Of a stretch of 64,000 nucleotides of DNA, positions 16,821 to 26,740 are shown piece by piece (the first letter of the stretch is position 1; each line of letters opens with the position of its first letter). The notes beneath the pieces are model-generated. The model saw nothing but the letters and a program-made list of their open reading frames with translations, was not told where the DNA came from and did no database searches. This DNA is from UA16 sp002292325 (GTDB lineage Bacteria; Bacteroidota; Bacteroidia; Flavobacteriales_D; Sanyastnellaceae): contig CALSRC010000008.1 of the NCBI GenBank assembly GCA_943788645.1, positions 106,716 to 170,715 on the forward strand. Reading direction: 5' to 3'. The position numbers and the translations under genes are program-made.

Positions 16821-18675
16821 TTTGCTCTGGCTGAAATTCTGGAATTAAATGTTCAAGCAATGATCGAGTTGCTTCGTGATTGCCTCGTTGCTCGGCAAGC
16901 AAATGGATGGAATTGAGCCCTTCTGCTGTGAGCGTACCGACTGAATTCGCCCGCATGATTTTAGCATGGTGGGTTGGCAACAGTTCGTCTTTTTGCGAAA
17001 GTAATTCTTCGTGCATCTTCTCGCCTGGGCGCAATCCCGTGATGCTAATTTCGATGTCTCGTCCCTCCTCTAATCCGGCCAAAGCAATCATTTTTTTGGC
17101 GAGATCTAAAATTCGGATTGACTTGCCCATATCGAAGACAAACACATTATTCATTTCACCAATAGCGGAGGCTTCGAGCACCAAAGAAACCGCCTCCGGT
17201 ATGGTCATAAAAAAACGAGTGACTTCGGCATCCGTTACCGTCACGGGGCCCCCACGTTCAATTTGTTGGCGGAACAACGGAATAACCGATCCGTTGCTGC
17301 CCAAGACATTTCCAAACCGGGTAATGACGCATTGAATGGACGATTCATCAGCGACATGCATGACCAGTAATTCGGCGAGTCGCTTTGTGCATCCCATGAC
17401 GCTTGTGGGGTTCACAGCCTTATCCGTAGAGATCATGACGAACCGCTGGCACCCGGACGCAATAGCGGCATTTAGAATGCGGTAAGTCCCTAATACATTG
17501 GTTTCAAAGGCCTGCCAAGGTTGACTTTCCATCAGAGGCACGTGCTTGTACGCAGCCGCATGATACACGATGTCCGGCTTGAATGCTTTGAGTGTGCTTT
17601 TGGCTTGCGAAGCGTCTCGAATATCACCTACTTGCAAATCCACACGTCCACGAATTCCCAACCGAACGAGTTCCAAGTGTAAGTCGTGCAATGGGGTCTC
17701 AGCTTGGTCAATGGCCAACAACGCAGCAGGTTCGTGCGTTAGAATTTGACGAACAATTTCAGATCCAATGGAGCCTGCAGCACCGGTGATGCAAACACGT
17801 TTTCCTTTGATGTTCGCTTGTGCAGCATCCGGAGATAATTGGATGGGCTCGCGACCGAGCAAATCTTCTATATTGAGTTCTCGAATTTGTCCCACAGATA
17901 GCTCACCGTTGATCCATCGATCAACAGGGGGAACGTCCAATGGTCGAACACCATGACGAAGCGCCATGTCCACCATTTTTCGGCGGCGTTCAGTGGTCAA
18001 ATTTTGGACGCTCAATATTAAGCGGTCGACGCGTCCATTTTGAAGTAGACGCTCTCCTTCGTCTGCGTTGACAACATCGACGCCTTCCAGTTTTTTTCCC
18101 ATTTTATTGCGGTCATCGTCAATGAAAGCGACGACTCGCATGCTTGATTCTCCCAATTCTCGATCGATGGTATGCTTCGCAATGAGTCCGGCTTCTCCTG
18201 CACCAAAGATGGCGACCGGTATTTGTGAACCAGGGAGTCGCCGGTTGTATAGATAGAGCCATTTAACCAGCCATCGACTGGAGATCATGGCCCCCGTGGT
18301 AATGAGCCATTCTATTCCAATGATTGAAAAGGGAATCAGATATGGACTTCCCATGGACATTGCGATAAAATTTGCAGCAATGAATGTGAGGGTGGAGGAG
18401 AAGTTCGTAAGCAGGATGCGGCGAGCGTCTGCTAATCCAGTATGGCGAATGATTCCAGATGAAGTCTTGAAAATGCGCATAACCAACAGCCTCACGGCGA
18501 TGTAGACGGGCAAAAACCCCATCCAGACATCCCATTCATCTTCTGGTATTCGGAATTCAAATCGCAATAACGCGGCGACGAACAGCGCGATGACTCCACT
18601 CACCAAGTCAATGGCCGTAATGATCCATCGCGGTGCCAGCTGTTGAGGGAGAATGCGTTTAAGCAGCATATTCAA
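16807..18675 (-). CDS. Membrane-bound nucleotide-sugar 4,6-dehydratase (FlaA1/WbpM/CapD type)
   Basis: A 622-residue protein of the FlaA1/WbpM long form. Four membrane segments fill residues 1-125; a CoA-binding-like Rossmann domain (AIFGAGEAGLIAKH, about 150-165) follows. The catalytic SDR domain begins at about 295 (GAAGSIGSEIVRQ) with the SMK-type site (TSVMGCTKRLAELL) instead of SYK, and the DKAVNPT motif. The family makes 4-keto-6-deoxy UDP-HexNAc sugars at the inner membrane for capsule, O-antigen or protein glycans. In Bacteroidota such genes often head polysaccharide clusters; here it stands alone, so the product's fate is unknown. Confidence 0.92.
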   Translation of the reverse strand: MNMLLKRILPQQLAPRWIITAIDLVSGVIALFVAALLRFEFRIPEDEWDVWMGFLPVYIAVRLLVMRIFKTSSGIIRHTGLADARRILLTNFSSTLTFIAANFIAMSMGSPYLIPFSIIGIEWLITTGAMISSRWLVKWLYLYNRRLPGSQIPVAIFGAGEAGLIAKHTIDRELGESSMRVVAFIDDDRNKMGKKLEGVDVVNADEGERLLQNGRVDRLILSVQNLTTERRRKMVDMALRHGVRPLDVPPVDRWINGELSVGQIRELNIEDLLGREPIQLSPDAAQANIKGKRVCITGAAGSIGSEIVRQILTHEPAALLAIDQAETPLHDLHLELVRLGIRGRVDLQVGDIRDASQAKSTLKAFKPDIVYHAAAYKHVPLMESQPWQAFETNVLGTYRILNAAIASGCQRFVMISTDKAVNPTSVMGCTKRLAELLVMHVADESSIQCVITRFGNVLGSNGSVIPLFRQQIERGGPVTVTDAEVTRFFMTIPEAVSLVLEASAIGEMNNVFVFDMGKSIRILDLAKKMIALAGLEEGRDIEISITGLRPGEKMHEELLSQKDELLPTHHAKIMRANSVGTLTAEGLNSIHLLAEQRGNHEATRSLLEHLIPEFQPEQIGIR

Positions 18676-18680
18676 TCGGC

Positions 18681-19418
18681 TTATCCTTCAAACAAAAGGG
18701 ATAAAACGAAGGAGCGCGTCCTCAACGATTGAAGAGGAGCTGAATATCGGCTATCGTCCTGTATCAGGATATTCCGACGCCCCAATTCAAATTTGCCTTC
18801 GATGCTGAATTTGAAAAATGGCAAAAACACATCGATTCCAGCGCCCAAATCAATGGCAGTGTTGCCGGATTCAAGTCGCAAAATAAAATCGCTCTGCAAT
18901 TGCTGATTGGTTTCTTCCTGCGATTGCATGTCTTTGCTCACTTTACCGCCAACCAGCGCATACGCCGCATAATTGCCGACTCGGTCTGTTCTGAGCTTCA
19001 GTAGAAGAGGGAAATCTAAATAGACGGATTCAGTTCGTCTGACTTTGAGGTCACTTTCACCTTCTTTTAAGAACCGATACTCCAAGGCTCTGTCTTGGAA
19101 AGATAAGCCGGGTAAAAACCGAACGTGAAAGTTTTTGGTCGCATCCCAGGATGCGACGAGGGCGAGGTTAAACCCCGCTTGAGGTTCATTGATGATGGCC
19201 TGCAGGCTATCGGAAAAGGTGAAATCAGGAGTCAGATTCACGTTGAAATCCGAAGTGTTCCCAGACAATGCAAATCCAAAATGATAGCCTTTTGCATCAA
19301 AGGCTGCAAGGTTTTTCCTTACCTGCTGTCCGATAGCAGAAGGGGCGGCCAGGGAGAGGAAAACAATCCAAATAAGGGTTGTCTTCAATAGTGGTCTGAA
19401 AGATGCGGTTCGTTCCAT
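18681..19418 (-). CDS. porT: PorT family T9SS/gliding outer-membrane protein
   Basis: A 245-residue predicted beta-barrel. I placed the start at the ATG at 19418 (MERTASFRPLL), giving a signal peptide ending SAIGQ; the longer frame from 19496 overlaps the neighbouring gene's 3' end. KNLAAFDAKGYHFGFALSGN and the alternating strands to the terminal FVLSLLFEG match PorT/SprT, a part needed for type IX secretion. The window's type A and type B cargo proteins fit this role. It lies 5 nt upstream of the dehydratase gene. Confidence 0.82.
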   Translation of the reverse strand: MERTASFRPLLKTTLIWIVFLSLAAPSAIGQQVRKNLAAFDAKGYHFGFALSGNTSDFNVNLTPDFTFSDSLQAIINEPQAGFNLALVASWDATKNFHVRFLPGLSFQDRALEYRFLKEGESDLKVRRTESVYLDFPLLLKLRTDRVGNYAAYALVGGKVSKDMQSQEETNQQLQSDFILRLESGNTAIDLGAGIDVFLPFFKFSIEGKFELGRRNILIQDDSRYSAPLQSLRTRSFVLSLLFEG

Positions 19419-19468
19419 GCCAGGTTTTCCTCGTAGGGGTAAATCTACGAACGGAATGACCACGCTTC

Positions 19469-20030
19469 CTAGTATGGTTTTTGAGGCGAAATCCATACTC
19501 GGTCCCCATATCCAAGTAAAGATGGGCCGTAACGATCAATGCTCCCAAATACCCAGGCCATCGCCACAGTTCCTAAGTAGAAAATTGGTGAGAAAAACAC
19601 CTGAATATTTTCTGCCTGTTGGTTGTAAACTTCCTGAGGAGTTCGGTCAGCAAGCGCGGGATTTGAGGCTAGAAATTGGGCGAATAGAACGGGGTCAGAC
19701 GTCATAGACTCGAGCAATTGAAGTTGTTGGTTTTTTCGTTGCTCAATCGATTCGGGAACGATGGCATAATACCATATTCCTAAAGTCGTGATTAATAGAA
19801 GAGAATAGCGCAACGCCTTGCGCGCTGATGACTTCCAACGGTCAAGAAAGTTAGTTTCGCGTTGAAGGGCATGGTAAGATTCCATAGCTGAGATGACCGT
19901 GAGCCAACCCAGATTGAGAAAAATACCATATTGATATCGATGTTTCCCAAGTCCAAGAGCCCAATCCCAAGAATTTCAATGCAATCCAAGAGATGAGGGC
20001 GATCAGGAGTACCGTCCAAGATCTATCCAT
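19469..20030 (-). CDS. Four-TM membrane protein, DUF4199-like, frameshifted
   Basis: The ATG at 20030 overlaps the rho stop by 8 nt and begins MDRSWTVLLIALISWIALK, a membrane segment. The frame then goes wrong. If one T is removed near 19968-19973 it runs on as FWDWALGLGKHRYQYGIFLN and then into MESYHALQRETNFLDRW through to the stop at 19469, giving about 185 residues with four membrane segments. The polar loop before the last segment resembles DUF4199, but I cannot confirm the family. The undisturbed fragment alone starts at 19885. Confidence 0.65.
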
Positions 20031-21929
20031 TCATGGAGGATAGGAATTCTTCGTTGCTGCGGGTTTGTTCCATGCGTTCTTTCATGAATTCCATGGCCTC
20101 TACCGGATTCATGTCCGCTAAATGCTTCCTGAGAACCCAGATTCGCTGAAGTGTTTCTTTGTCTAAGAGCAGATCTTCTCGTCGCGTTCCTGAAGTCAGG
20201 ATATCGATGGCTGGATAAATTCTGCGGTTGGAAATCCTTCGGTCCAATTGCAGTTCCATGTTGCCTGTTCCTTTGAATTCTTCAAAGATTACTTCATCCA
20301 TTTTTGAACCAGTCTCGGTCAAAGCAGTTGCAATGATTGAAAGCGAGCCTCCGTTCTCGATGTTGCGCGCGGCACCAAAGAATCGTTTTGGTTTTTGCAG
20401 AGCATTGGCCTCAACGCCTCCACTCAATATTTTACCAGAACTAGGAGAAACGGTATTGTATGCGCGGGCTAGACGTGTTATGGAATCCAATAGGATGCAT
20501 ACATCGTGGCCACACTCGACCATGCGTTTGGCTTTTTCCAAGACCAAATTTGCAATGCGCACATGGCGGTCAGCCGGTTCGTCGAAGGTGGATGCGATGA
20601 CCTCAGCATTCACGCTTCGTTTCATATCCGTAACTTCTTCTGGTCTTTCGTCGATGAGTAAAATCAGCAAATACACCTCTGGGTGATTCAATGCTATCGA
20701 ATTGGCAACATCCTTGAGTAAAGTTGTTTTACCTGTTTTTTGGTTGAGAAACCAACATGCCACGTTGGCCCTTGCCTACGGGCGCGAACAAATCCATCAG
20801 TCGTGTGCTGATGTTCCCTCCACGGGTGCTCAATTTGAATTGTTCTTGAGGAAACAGCGGTGTTAAGAATTTAAATGGAATACGATCTCGAACCCATTCT
20901 GGAGATCGTCCATTGATGCTCATATACGTCAATGAGCGGATAAAACTTTTCACCAATGCGAGGCGGTCGGACCTTCGCGATAACGGTATCACCCGTCTGC
21001 AAGGAAAACTGCTTAATCTGACGTGACGTCAAGTAAACGTCATCGGGAGAATTTAGGTAGTTGTAGTCAGCAGACCTTAAAAACCCGAACCCTTCCTGTT
21101 GGATCTCTAATACTCCTTCAGCGGTTATGATTCCATCAAAATTGAAGCCATGTTCCTCTGGTTCACTGATGTATCGGTCCTTCCGATCGTTGCGGCGGTC
21201 TCCTCTTCGATCGTTTCGTTTATCGTTCCTCCGGTCATTTCGTCGGTCGCCTTCTCGGTCATTGTTGCGGCCATTTGAGCGATCGTTATTTCTGCCGCTA
21301 TTTCGATCGTTTCCGCGATCGTTGCCCTTCTCATTTTTACCATCGTGCGAGCGATTGCTTGTTCGGTCGCTGTTTCGGTCGTTGTTTCGGTCTTTTCGCG
21401 ATTCATCTTTGGTGACTTCCTCCTGATTCTTCGAATCTGTTGGAGCCTTTTCCTTTTCCTCCTGTCTTGCGCGCCTTCCCGAATCGCATCACCCGGCTTG
21501 CGTTCGTTTTTCGAATCTTTGGATCCTTCGTTGTTGGCGGCTTTCGAATCCGCATTTCCTTCTGAGTTGGCCGAGGAAGATTTTCCGCGAGGATTTGATC
21601 TACGTTTGTCCGAGCTTTTCGTGCTTGTCGAAGAATCGCTGTCTCCTCTGGCCCGTCGTTCGTTTCCTTTTCGATCGGTGCCATCCTTCGAGTTCGACTC
21701 AGGCTTTTCTCCACTCTTCGCATCGCTTTTGGGAGAAGCTTTCGGTCGTGGTTTTGGTCCAGGTTTAGCTTTCGAAGCAGAAGCTGCTGGCTGCAAAGCT
21801 TGTTCGTCTAAAATGCTGTAAACGAGGTCTTGCTTCTTCAACTTCTCAGCTCGTGCAACGCCTAGTTTTTTTTGCGATTTCCTTTAAATCAGGAACTTTT
21901 TTCGCGTTTAATTCAATGATGTCGTACAT
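20023..21929 (-). CDS. rho: Transcription termination factor Rho with long N-terminal linker, four frame breaks
   Basis: Rho is the hexameric RNA translocase that ends transcription. The start at 21929 gives MYDIIELNAKKVPDLKEIAK. Four frame breaks follow: an 8-T run at 21866-21873 (one too many), a shift at about 21469-21478, an extra base near 20918, and a 6-T run at 20736-20741 (one too many). Repairing them joins the Rho N domain (KLKKQDLVYSILDEQ), a low-complexity Lys/Pro/Ser then Asn/Asp/Arg linker of about 200 residues, the RNA-binding cold-shock-like domain (HGFNFDGIITAEGVLEIQQE) and the ATPase (GQRGMLVSQPKTGKTTLL, LLIDERPEEVTDM, RLARAYN). The long linker is a Bacteroidota trait. Confidence 0.92.
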
Positions 21930-22099
21930 CCAGTCTTAAAATAGAAAGTGGGTATTTTTACTTGATTGTGTTCTTCAGTTTTCCATGGGTTCCGACTCAG
22001 TGCGAGACGTTGATGGCCAAAATGAAAAGGGGATCATTGCTTCTCGCTTTCATCTAATTGAGCGAGCTCCTCGTGAGAACATTGCAATAATACGCAATT

Positions 22100-22633
22100 T
22101 TACTTAGTAATGGCCTTTTTAATCCGATTGCCAAGCTCAATGACCTTCATATTGCAGACGGCACCATCTTGAATTTGGAACTTGATCAGGGTCCGCTTTT
22201 GATGAAATCCATGGTAACCCGCTGCTCCGGGGTTGCAATAAATGCCTCCAAAACTCAGATCTTTTTCAACACGCAATAAGTGACTGTGTCCGCAGATGAA
22301 GACGTCCGGACGGTGCTCCTCCAAAAGACGTCGAATTCCCTTCGCGTAGCGACCTGGACGGCCGCCTATGTGCGTCATGAAGAATGTGAGGCCTTGAATC
22401 TCCCATTTCAAGGATTCTTTAACTTCTGAACGAATGGTGCTGTCATCAATATTTCCAAAAACGATGCGGGCTTCAATTTTTGCTAAGCGTTTTACTTCAT
22501 CGACTACCTGAAGCGTTCCGAGATCTCCTGCATGCCAAATTTCATCACAGTCGGACAAGTGGTGACTGATTCGATCGTCCCAATGTCCGTGATTGTCTGA
22601 TAACAATCCGATGTGAACGTTTGATTTCGGCAC
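22100..22633 (-). CDS. YfcE/MJ0936-type metallophosphoesterase
   Basis: A 177-residue calcineurin-like phosphodiesterase. Metal ligands are seen in LLSDNHGHWD (Asp, His), HAGDLG, VFGNIDD, MTHIGG and CGHSHLLRV, in family order. It is of the compact YfcE type without extra domains; substrate unknown. The 170-nt gap between its stop and the rho start (21930-22099) shows no gene; it holds only a weak 6-bp inverted repeat near 22040-22065. Confidence 0.92.
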   Translation of the reverse strand: MPKSNVHIGLLSDNHGHWDDRISHHLSDCDEIWHAGDLGTLQVVDEVKRLAKIEARIVFGNIDDSTIRSEVKESLKWEIQGLTFFMTHIGGRPGRYAKGIRRLLEEHRPDVFICGHSHLLRVEKDLSFGGIYCNPGAAGYHGFHQKRTLIKFQIQDGAVCNMKVIELGNRIKKAITK

Positions 22634-22670
22634 GGTGTTTGAAATTTTGTCGGGTCCTTAAATTAGAACC

Positions 22671-24605
22671 ATGCGCAAATTTATGTGCCATTTGGCCCAG
22701 TATGTCGTTGGAGTTGTACTCTTTGCATTTTGCCTTTCGGCGGAAGAGGTGCACGGACAGACTAAGATTTCAAAGAAAGCGGAAAAACGGCTCAATGAGG
22801 CTGTGGATGCTTTCATGAGAAGGGATGTTCAGGGCGCAATGGAAGCCGTGAATTCGGCCCTCGATGTTCAATCCAATTACGGGGATGCGTGGATGCTAAA
22901 GAGTCAACTTTTAGAAGAAACAATGAATTGGTCGGAAGCGGCTGGCTCACTGGAAGAAGCACTTTTAGCAAGTCCTCACCTCAAAGAGAAATGGCAGGCA
23001 AAATGGATTGAATTGCTTTTTAAATCTGGAAATTATTCTGATGCATTGATTCAATTGAATGAAGGCAATTCATGGCAGCGGTGGTCTTTGGGAGACAGCT
23101 TGCTAGAGGAATCCATTCGTTTTTCAAATCGTGCCGTAGAAAATGCCTTGCCCATCGGTTTACACGAATTATTGGGTTCCGTGAATACAGGTTCACCGGA
23201 GTACTATCCAGCGCTATTTGCTTCAGGAGACCGAATGATTTTTACTCGGCAGTTGGGAGGAGATGCGCGAATGACGGGACAAGAGGATTTTTTCGAAGCA
23301 CAAAAGGATGAGGATGGAAGTTGGAATGTAGTGAGGGCATTGAGTGAAATCAATACGCGCAGCAATGAAGGCGCACCGGCTGTGCGGGGTGATGGTCGCC
23401 GATTGATTTTCACGGTGTGTGAAGACTTAAACGGAGGCTACGGAAGCCGTGTTGGAGAGGGCTCTTGTGATCTCTTTCAAGCAGATTTTAGTGTGGTAAG
23501 AGGACGGTACTTCAATGAGGTCAATGTAGTCGATGTTAATTCGCGTGCATGGGAAAGTCAGCCATCGTTGAGTTCGGATGGACATTGGTTGTTTTTTGTC
23601 CGGGCATATCGATCCGCTTCGGGCCAAGTTTTACAAGACATTTATCAATCAGAACACCTTGGCAATGGTCAATGGAGCCGCCCTTCTCGCTTGTCAAAAG
23701 CGGTGAATACATTGGGGAAGGAGGAGAACCCTGTTCTCCATGCCGATGGTAAGACCTTGTATTTCGCATCTGATGGTCATCCAGGAATGGGAGGAATGGA
23801 CCTGTATGTCTCTAGAAGGCAAACAGATGGCACGTGGTCACAAGCAGTCAATTTGGGCTTCCCGATTAACTCCAGTGGGGATGAGAACAGTTTACAGGTC
23901 TTTCCGGATGGAAGAACAGCTCTGTTTGCCACAGATCGAGAGCATGCCGGGGATCTTGATTTTTGGCAATTCATACTTCCGGAATCGGGTGCGGCGGAAG
24001 AAATAACCCTGTGGCGTGGTGAGGTGATTGAGGCTTCAACGGGAGAGCCGGTTTCTGCTGTTGTTCAAGTGCTTAACCTGCAAGGTGATAAAATTGGTCA
24101 ACAAACAAGCGATGGAATCGATGGCCAATTCACCTTGTCATTTCCAGCCAATCAATCGGTCATCTTACAAGTCGAAGATGCGGACTATGTTTTTTTCTCT
24201 GAGCAGTACAATGGATCGGAGGGGTTGGATCCATTTGTGCAGATTCCTTTATCCCGACTTCAAGTAGGGAGTGTTTTGATCCTAAAAGATGTTCGATTTG
24301 ATCGTTCTTCATCTACTTTGGAAACAATCTTTCAGCCTGATCTTGAACAACTTGCCCGTACCTTGTTAATGTCTGATTTACGTATTCGAATCATAGGGCA
24401 TACAGATGGTGAAGGTGCCGTTGAAGCCAATCAGATACTGAGTGAACAAAGGGCTCAATCGGTGATGATGTACCTCAATTCATTGGGGATTTCATTGGAT
24501 CGCATGGAATCGGAGGGAATGGGCGAGAGGAACCCCCTGGATACAAACGAAACGCCGGTTGGCAGGGCTCGGAACCGACGCACGGAGATACACGTTATTC
24601 GATGA
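22671..24605 (+). CDS. OmpA-family protein with TPR and PD40 repeats
   Basis: A 644-residue envelope protein. An N-terminal signal peptide (VVGVVLFAFCLSAEEVHGQ) is followed by TPR-like helices (about 35-150), then PD40/WD40-like propeller strands (GDGRRLIFTVCED, SSDGHWLFFVRAY, HADGKTLYFASDGHPGMGG). A carboxypeptidase-regulatory-like module lies near 460-520, and an OmpA-like peptidoglycan-binding domain ends the protein (IRIIGHTDGEGAVEANQILS, GERNPLDTNETPVGRARNRR). This architecture is common in Bacteroidota and includes PorE-like T9SS factors. It anchors something to peptidoglycan; the exact partner is not shown. It is monocistronic. Confidence 0.9.
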   Translation: MRKFMCHLAQYVVGVVLFAFCLSAEEVHGQTKISKKAEKRLNEAVDAFMRRDVQGAMEAVNSALDVQSNYGDAWMLKSQLLEETMNWSEAAGSLEEALLASPHLKEKWQAKWIELLFKSGNYSDALIQLNEGNSWQRWSLGDSLLEESIRFSNRAVENALPIGLHELLGSVNTGSPEYYPALFASGDRMIFTRQLGGDARMTGQEDFFEAQKDEDGSWNVVRALSEINTRSNEGAPAVRGDGRRLIFTVCEDLNGGYGSRVGEGSCDLFQADFSVVRGRYFNEVNVVDVNSRAWESQPSLSSDGHWLFFVRAYRSASGQVLQDIYQSEHLGNGQWSRPSRLSKAVNTLGKEENPVLHADGKTLYFASDGHPGMGGMDLYVSRRQTDGTWSQAVNLGFPINSSGDENSLQVFPDGRTALFATDREHAGDLDFWQFILPESGAAEEITLWRGEVIEASTGEPVSAVVQVLNLQGDKIGQQTSDGIDGQFTLSFPANQSVILQVEDADYVFFSEQYNGSEGLDPFVQIPLSRLQVGSVLILKDVRFDRSSSTLETIFQPDLEQLARTLLMSDLRIRIIGHTDGEGAVEANQILSEQRAQSVMMYLNSLGISLDRMESEGMGERNPLDTNETPVGRARNRRTEIHVIR

Positions 24606-24643
24606 CCTAACCAGAACGTGTGAAGTTCGGTCCCGAAAGGGCA

Positions 24644-26740
24644 TCATAGTCCAAACATCCAACGCCAAGACAACCATAAAGTGCGTTTCGGAGCAGGGTT
24701 GAAGTAACGCCCACCGAAGGCGTTGGTTTGAAGCCAACTGCTGTATGAAAAATTAAGCGGATTGCGCATTCCAACTTGCCATTGTTGCCCGTGATGTTCT
24801 CGCTGGATGTAGACCAGTAATCTGTGATGAGCTTGGGCCCAATCGTCTTTGCTGTTGTGCAGTTTGATGCGATCCAGCCATTCATGTTGCCAGCCCATGG
24901 TGATTGAACGGAGACTCAATTTACCTGCACTTCCAGCTGTATGTAAAGGTGTTCCGGGGACCACTTTGGCGAAAGGATCAAATGAATGACGATTCATCGC
25001 TCCCCAAACACGTAATTCGAAGCGGGTTTGATTGATCATTGAATAGGCGATGTCGCCGGTAAATTCAATTCCGGACATGTTCAACCCTTCGACATTGGAC
25101 AAAAACAATCCATCCGATTCACCAGGCACTTGTGCAATCGCATTCTGCACCCGTTGATGGTAAAGCTGCAGAGTAGCTCCGAGGTGCGTTCTACCTGATT
25201 GATATCCCATCCGCGCACCAGCTTCCAAGGCTCGGGCTTGTTCCGACCTTAAGGCAGATGGCCTGAACGTTTCGGGATCGACCAATTCAAACGATGTTGG
25301 GTGGCTGCCTCCATGGGCATATTGCAGAAAGGCGCGGCTGTGCCTGTTCAGTTGACGAGAGATTTGGACAAAAGGCAGGAGGTTAGTTTCACGAAAATCA
25401 GCAGCATAAGGCTCTACAGTCGTGCCGTTCATCCGGCTTTCCCCTTCGGACTTTCGGTCGATTCCTTCAACTGATAATTGTCCGTCGACTTGCCAAAGTG
25501 AGCCCGTGACCGCGTGGCCCCATTCCATTCGAACACCTGTGGAAGCCCAGACGTTATTTGTGCCAGTCAAAATCGAATAGCGAAGGGGGGCGCTGTTTGC
25601 ATCTGATCGGTAATCGGTCTCCATAAGATCCAGGGATTCGCTGAGGAATATTGCGGATTGGTCCCACGTAATTTTCCCATCCGAACCGAAGGCCCACGTT
25701 TGTGCGCGCCAATACCTCAAGGAAGCAGAGGCTTCGTGTTCTGTTTTGATGCCGTTATAAAACGCCGAAGTGCCGAAAGGATTGAATTTGTCGCTGATTT
25801 GCCCGTAGATCCAAATCCCAGATTGCATCGAACCTTTTGATTGGGTTTGGCTCCACCCAAGCCACGTTCTCTTTCGGTTAACGTGTGCATTGTAGCTTAC
25901 ACCGGGAGACGATTCCGGAGTGGTGCTGGCATCCTGCTCATTCAGCGACCCGGGTAACTCCCAAGTACCATTATACCATCCCATCCAAAGGTGCCGGTTT
26001 GCGCTGGACTGAGATGCGGACTGCAAGTGAATCTCCGCTGTATTTCGACCATTGGATTCTTGCCAACGGTAGCCGGGATTTTGACTCCAATTGGCTCGGA
26101 CGGTGAGGGCCATGGAGTCCTTGCGTTGCGTAATCGTAAACCCAGACTCCGTGCTGATGCTAGATGTTTCATTTCGTCCGGTTGACGCGACCCGTGTATA
26201 ACCTCGAATGTGCGAAGACGCCTGGGATAAGGAGGGAAGCGATCTTCCGATGAGTGCACCTCCGTAGGAATTACCGACCAATGCGCCCGTTGGTCCTCGC
26301 AAAACCTCAAGGGAATGAATCCATTGAGGATTGATCAACTCTAAAGGTGAATTTCCACTGGCATTGGTCAAAACAAAGCCGTCAAGAAGAAGCTGGATGT
26401 TGCGCACACCAAAAGGCGACCGCAACCCACTGCTTCTAATTTGAAGCCTTCGCGAACCTCCTGAACCACGCGTATCCATGGATACTCCTGGCTGCCTGTT
26501 CAGGACATCTTGTAAATCCGGAGAATATCCGTTTTGAAGCGTTTCGGTATTCAATCGAACCAAACTGCCCATTGTTCGGCTCTCCAATGACGGCATTCGA
26601 AGGGCCCATACCAAGGCTTCATCTACTTCAGTGGTGTCTTCGTAAGCAACCTGTGTTTGTGCTACTCCGACAGCCATTCCTGGGCCTTTAACCGCGATCA
26701 AAATGAGCAGGACGATCGCCTTTCTTCCGAATGAATTCAA
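24644..26740 (-). CDS. TonB-dependent outer-membrane receptor
   Basis: A 698-residue receptor without the SusC-type N-terminal extension. A signal peptide ends near ~28 (GVAQTQVAYED), the plug domain (LQDVLNRQPGVSMDTRGSGG ... IQLLLDGFVL ... IHSLEVLRGPTGALVG) covers about 55-170, and a beta-barrel ends at the aromatic LSWRWMFGL. Its start overlaps the stop of a PQQ-type sugar dehydrogenase by 4 nt, which implies coupled translation. The ligand is unknown; neither metal- nor siderophore-specific residues are obvious. Confidence 0.92.
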   Translation of the reverse strand: MNSFGRKAIVLLILIAVKGPGMAVGVAQTQVAYEDTTEVDEALVWALRMPSLESRTMGSLVRLNTETLQNGYSPDLQDVLNRQPGVSMDTRGSGGSRRLQIRSSGLRSPFGVRNIQLLLDGFVLTNASGNSPLELINPQWIHSLEVLRGPTGALVGNSYGGALIGRSLPSLSQASSHIRGYTRVASTGRNETSSISTESGFTITQRKDSMALTVRANWSQNPGYRWQESNGRNTAEIHLQSASQSSANRHLWMGWYNGTWELPGSLNEQDASTTPESSPGVSYNAHVNRKRTWLGWSQTQSKGSMQSGIWIYGQISDKFNPFGTSAFYNGIKTEHEASASLRYWRAQTWAFGSDGKITWDQSAIFLSESLDLMETDYRSDANSAPLRYSILTGTNNVWASTGVRMEWGHAVTGSLWQVDGQLSVEGIDRKSEGESRMNGTTVEPYAADFRETNLLPFVQISRQLNRHSRAFLQYAHGGSHPTSFELVDPETFRPSALRSEQARALEAGARMGYQSGRTHLGATLQLYHQRVQNAIAQVPGESDGLFLSNVEGLNMSGIEFTGDIAYSMINQTRFELRVWGAMNRHSFDPFAKVVPGTPLHTAGSAGKLSLRSITMGWQHEWLDRIKLHNSKDDWAQAHHRLLVYIQREHHGQQWQVGMRNPLNFSYSSWLQTNAFGGRYFNPAPKRTLWLSWRWMFGL

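Noticed and set aside
21125..21841. Basic Arg/Thr-rich protein as a separate gene
   Set aside because: Its first part is Rho's own N-domain and linker; the later part is an out-of-frame reading of Rho's Asn-Asp-Arg linker.
22038..22066. Weak inverted repeat between the phosphoesterase gene and rho
   Set aside because: Six-base arms with a long loop and no T-run; not a convincing terminator.
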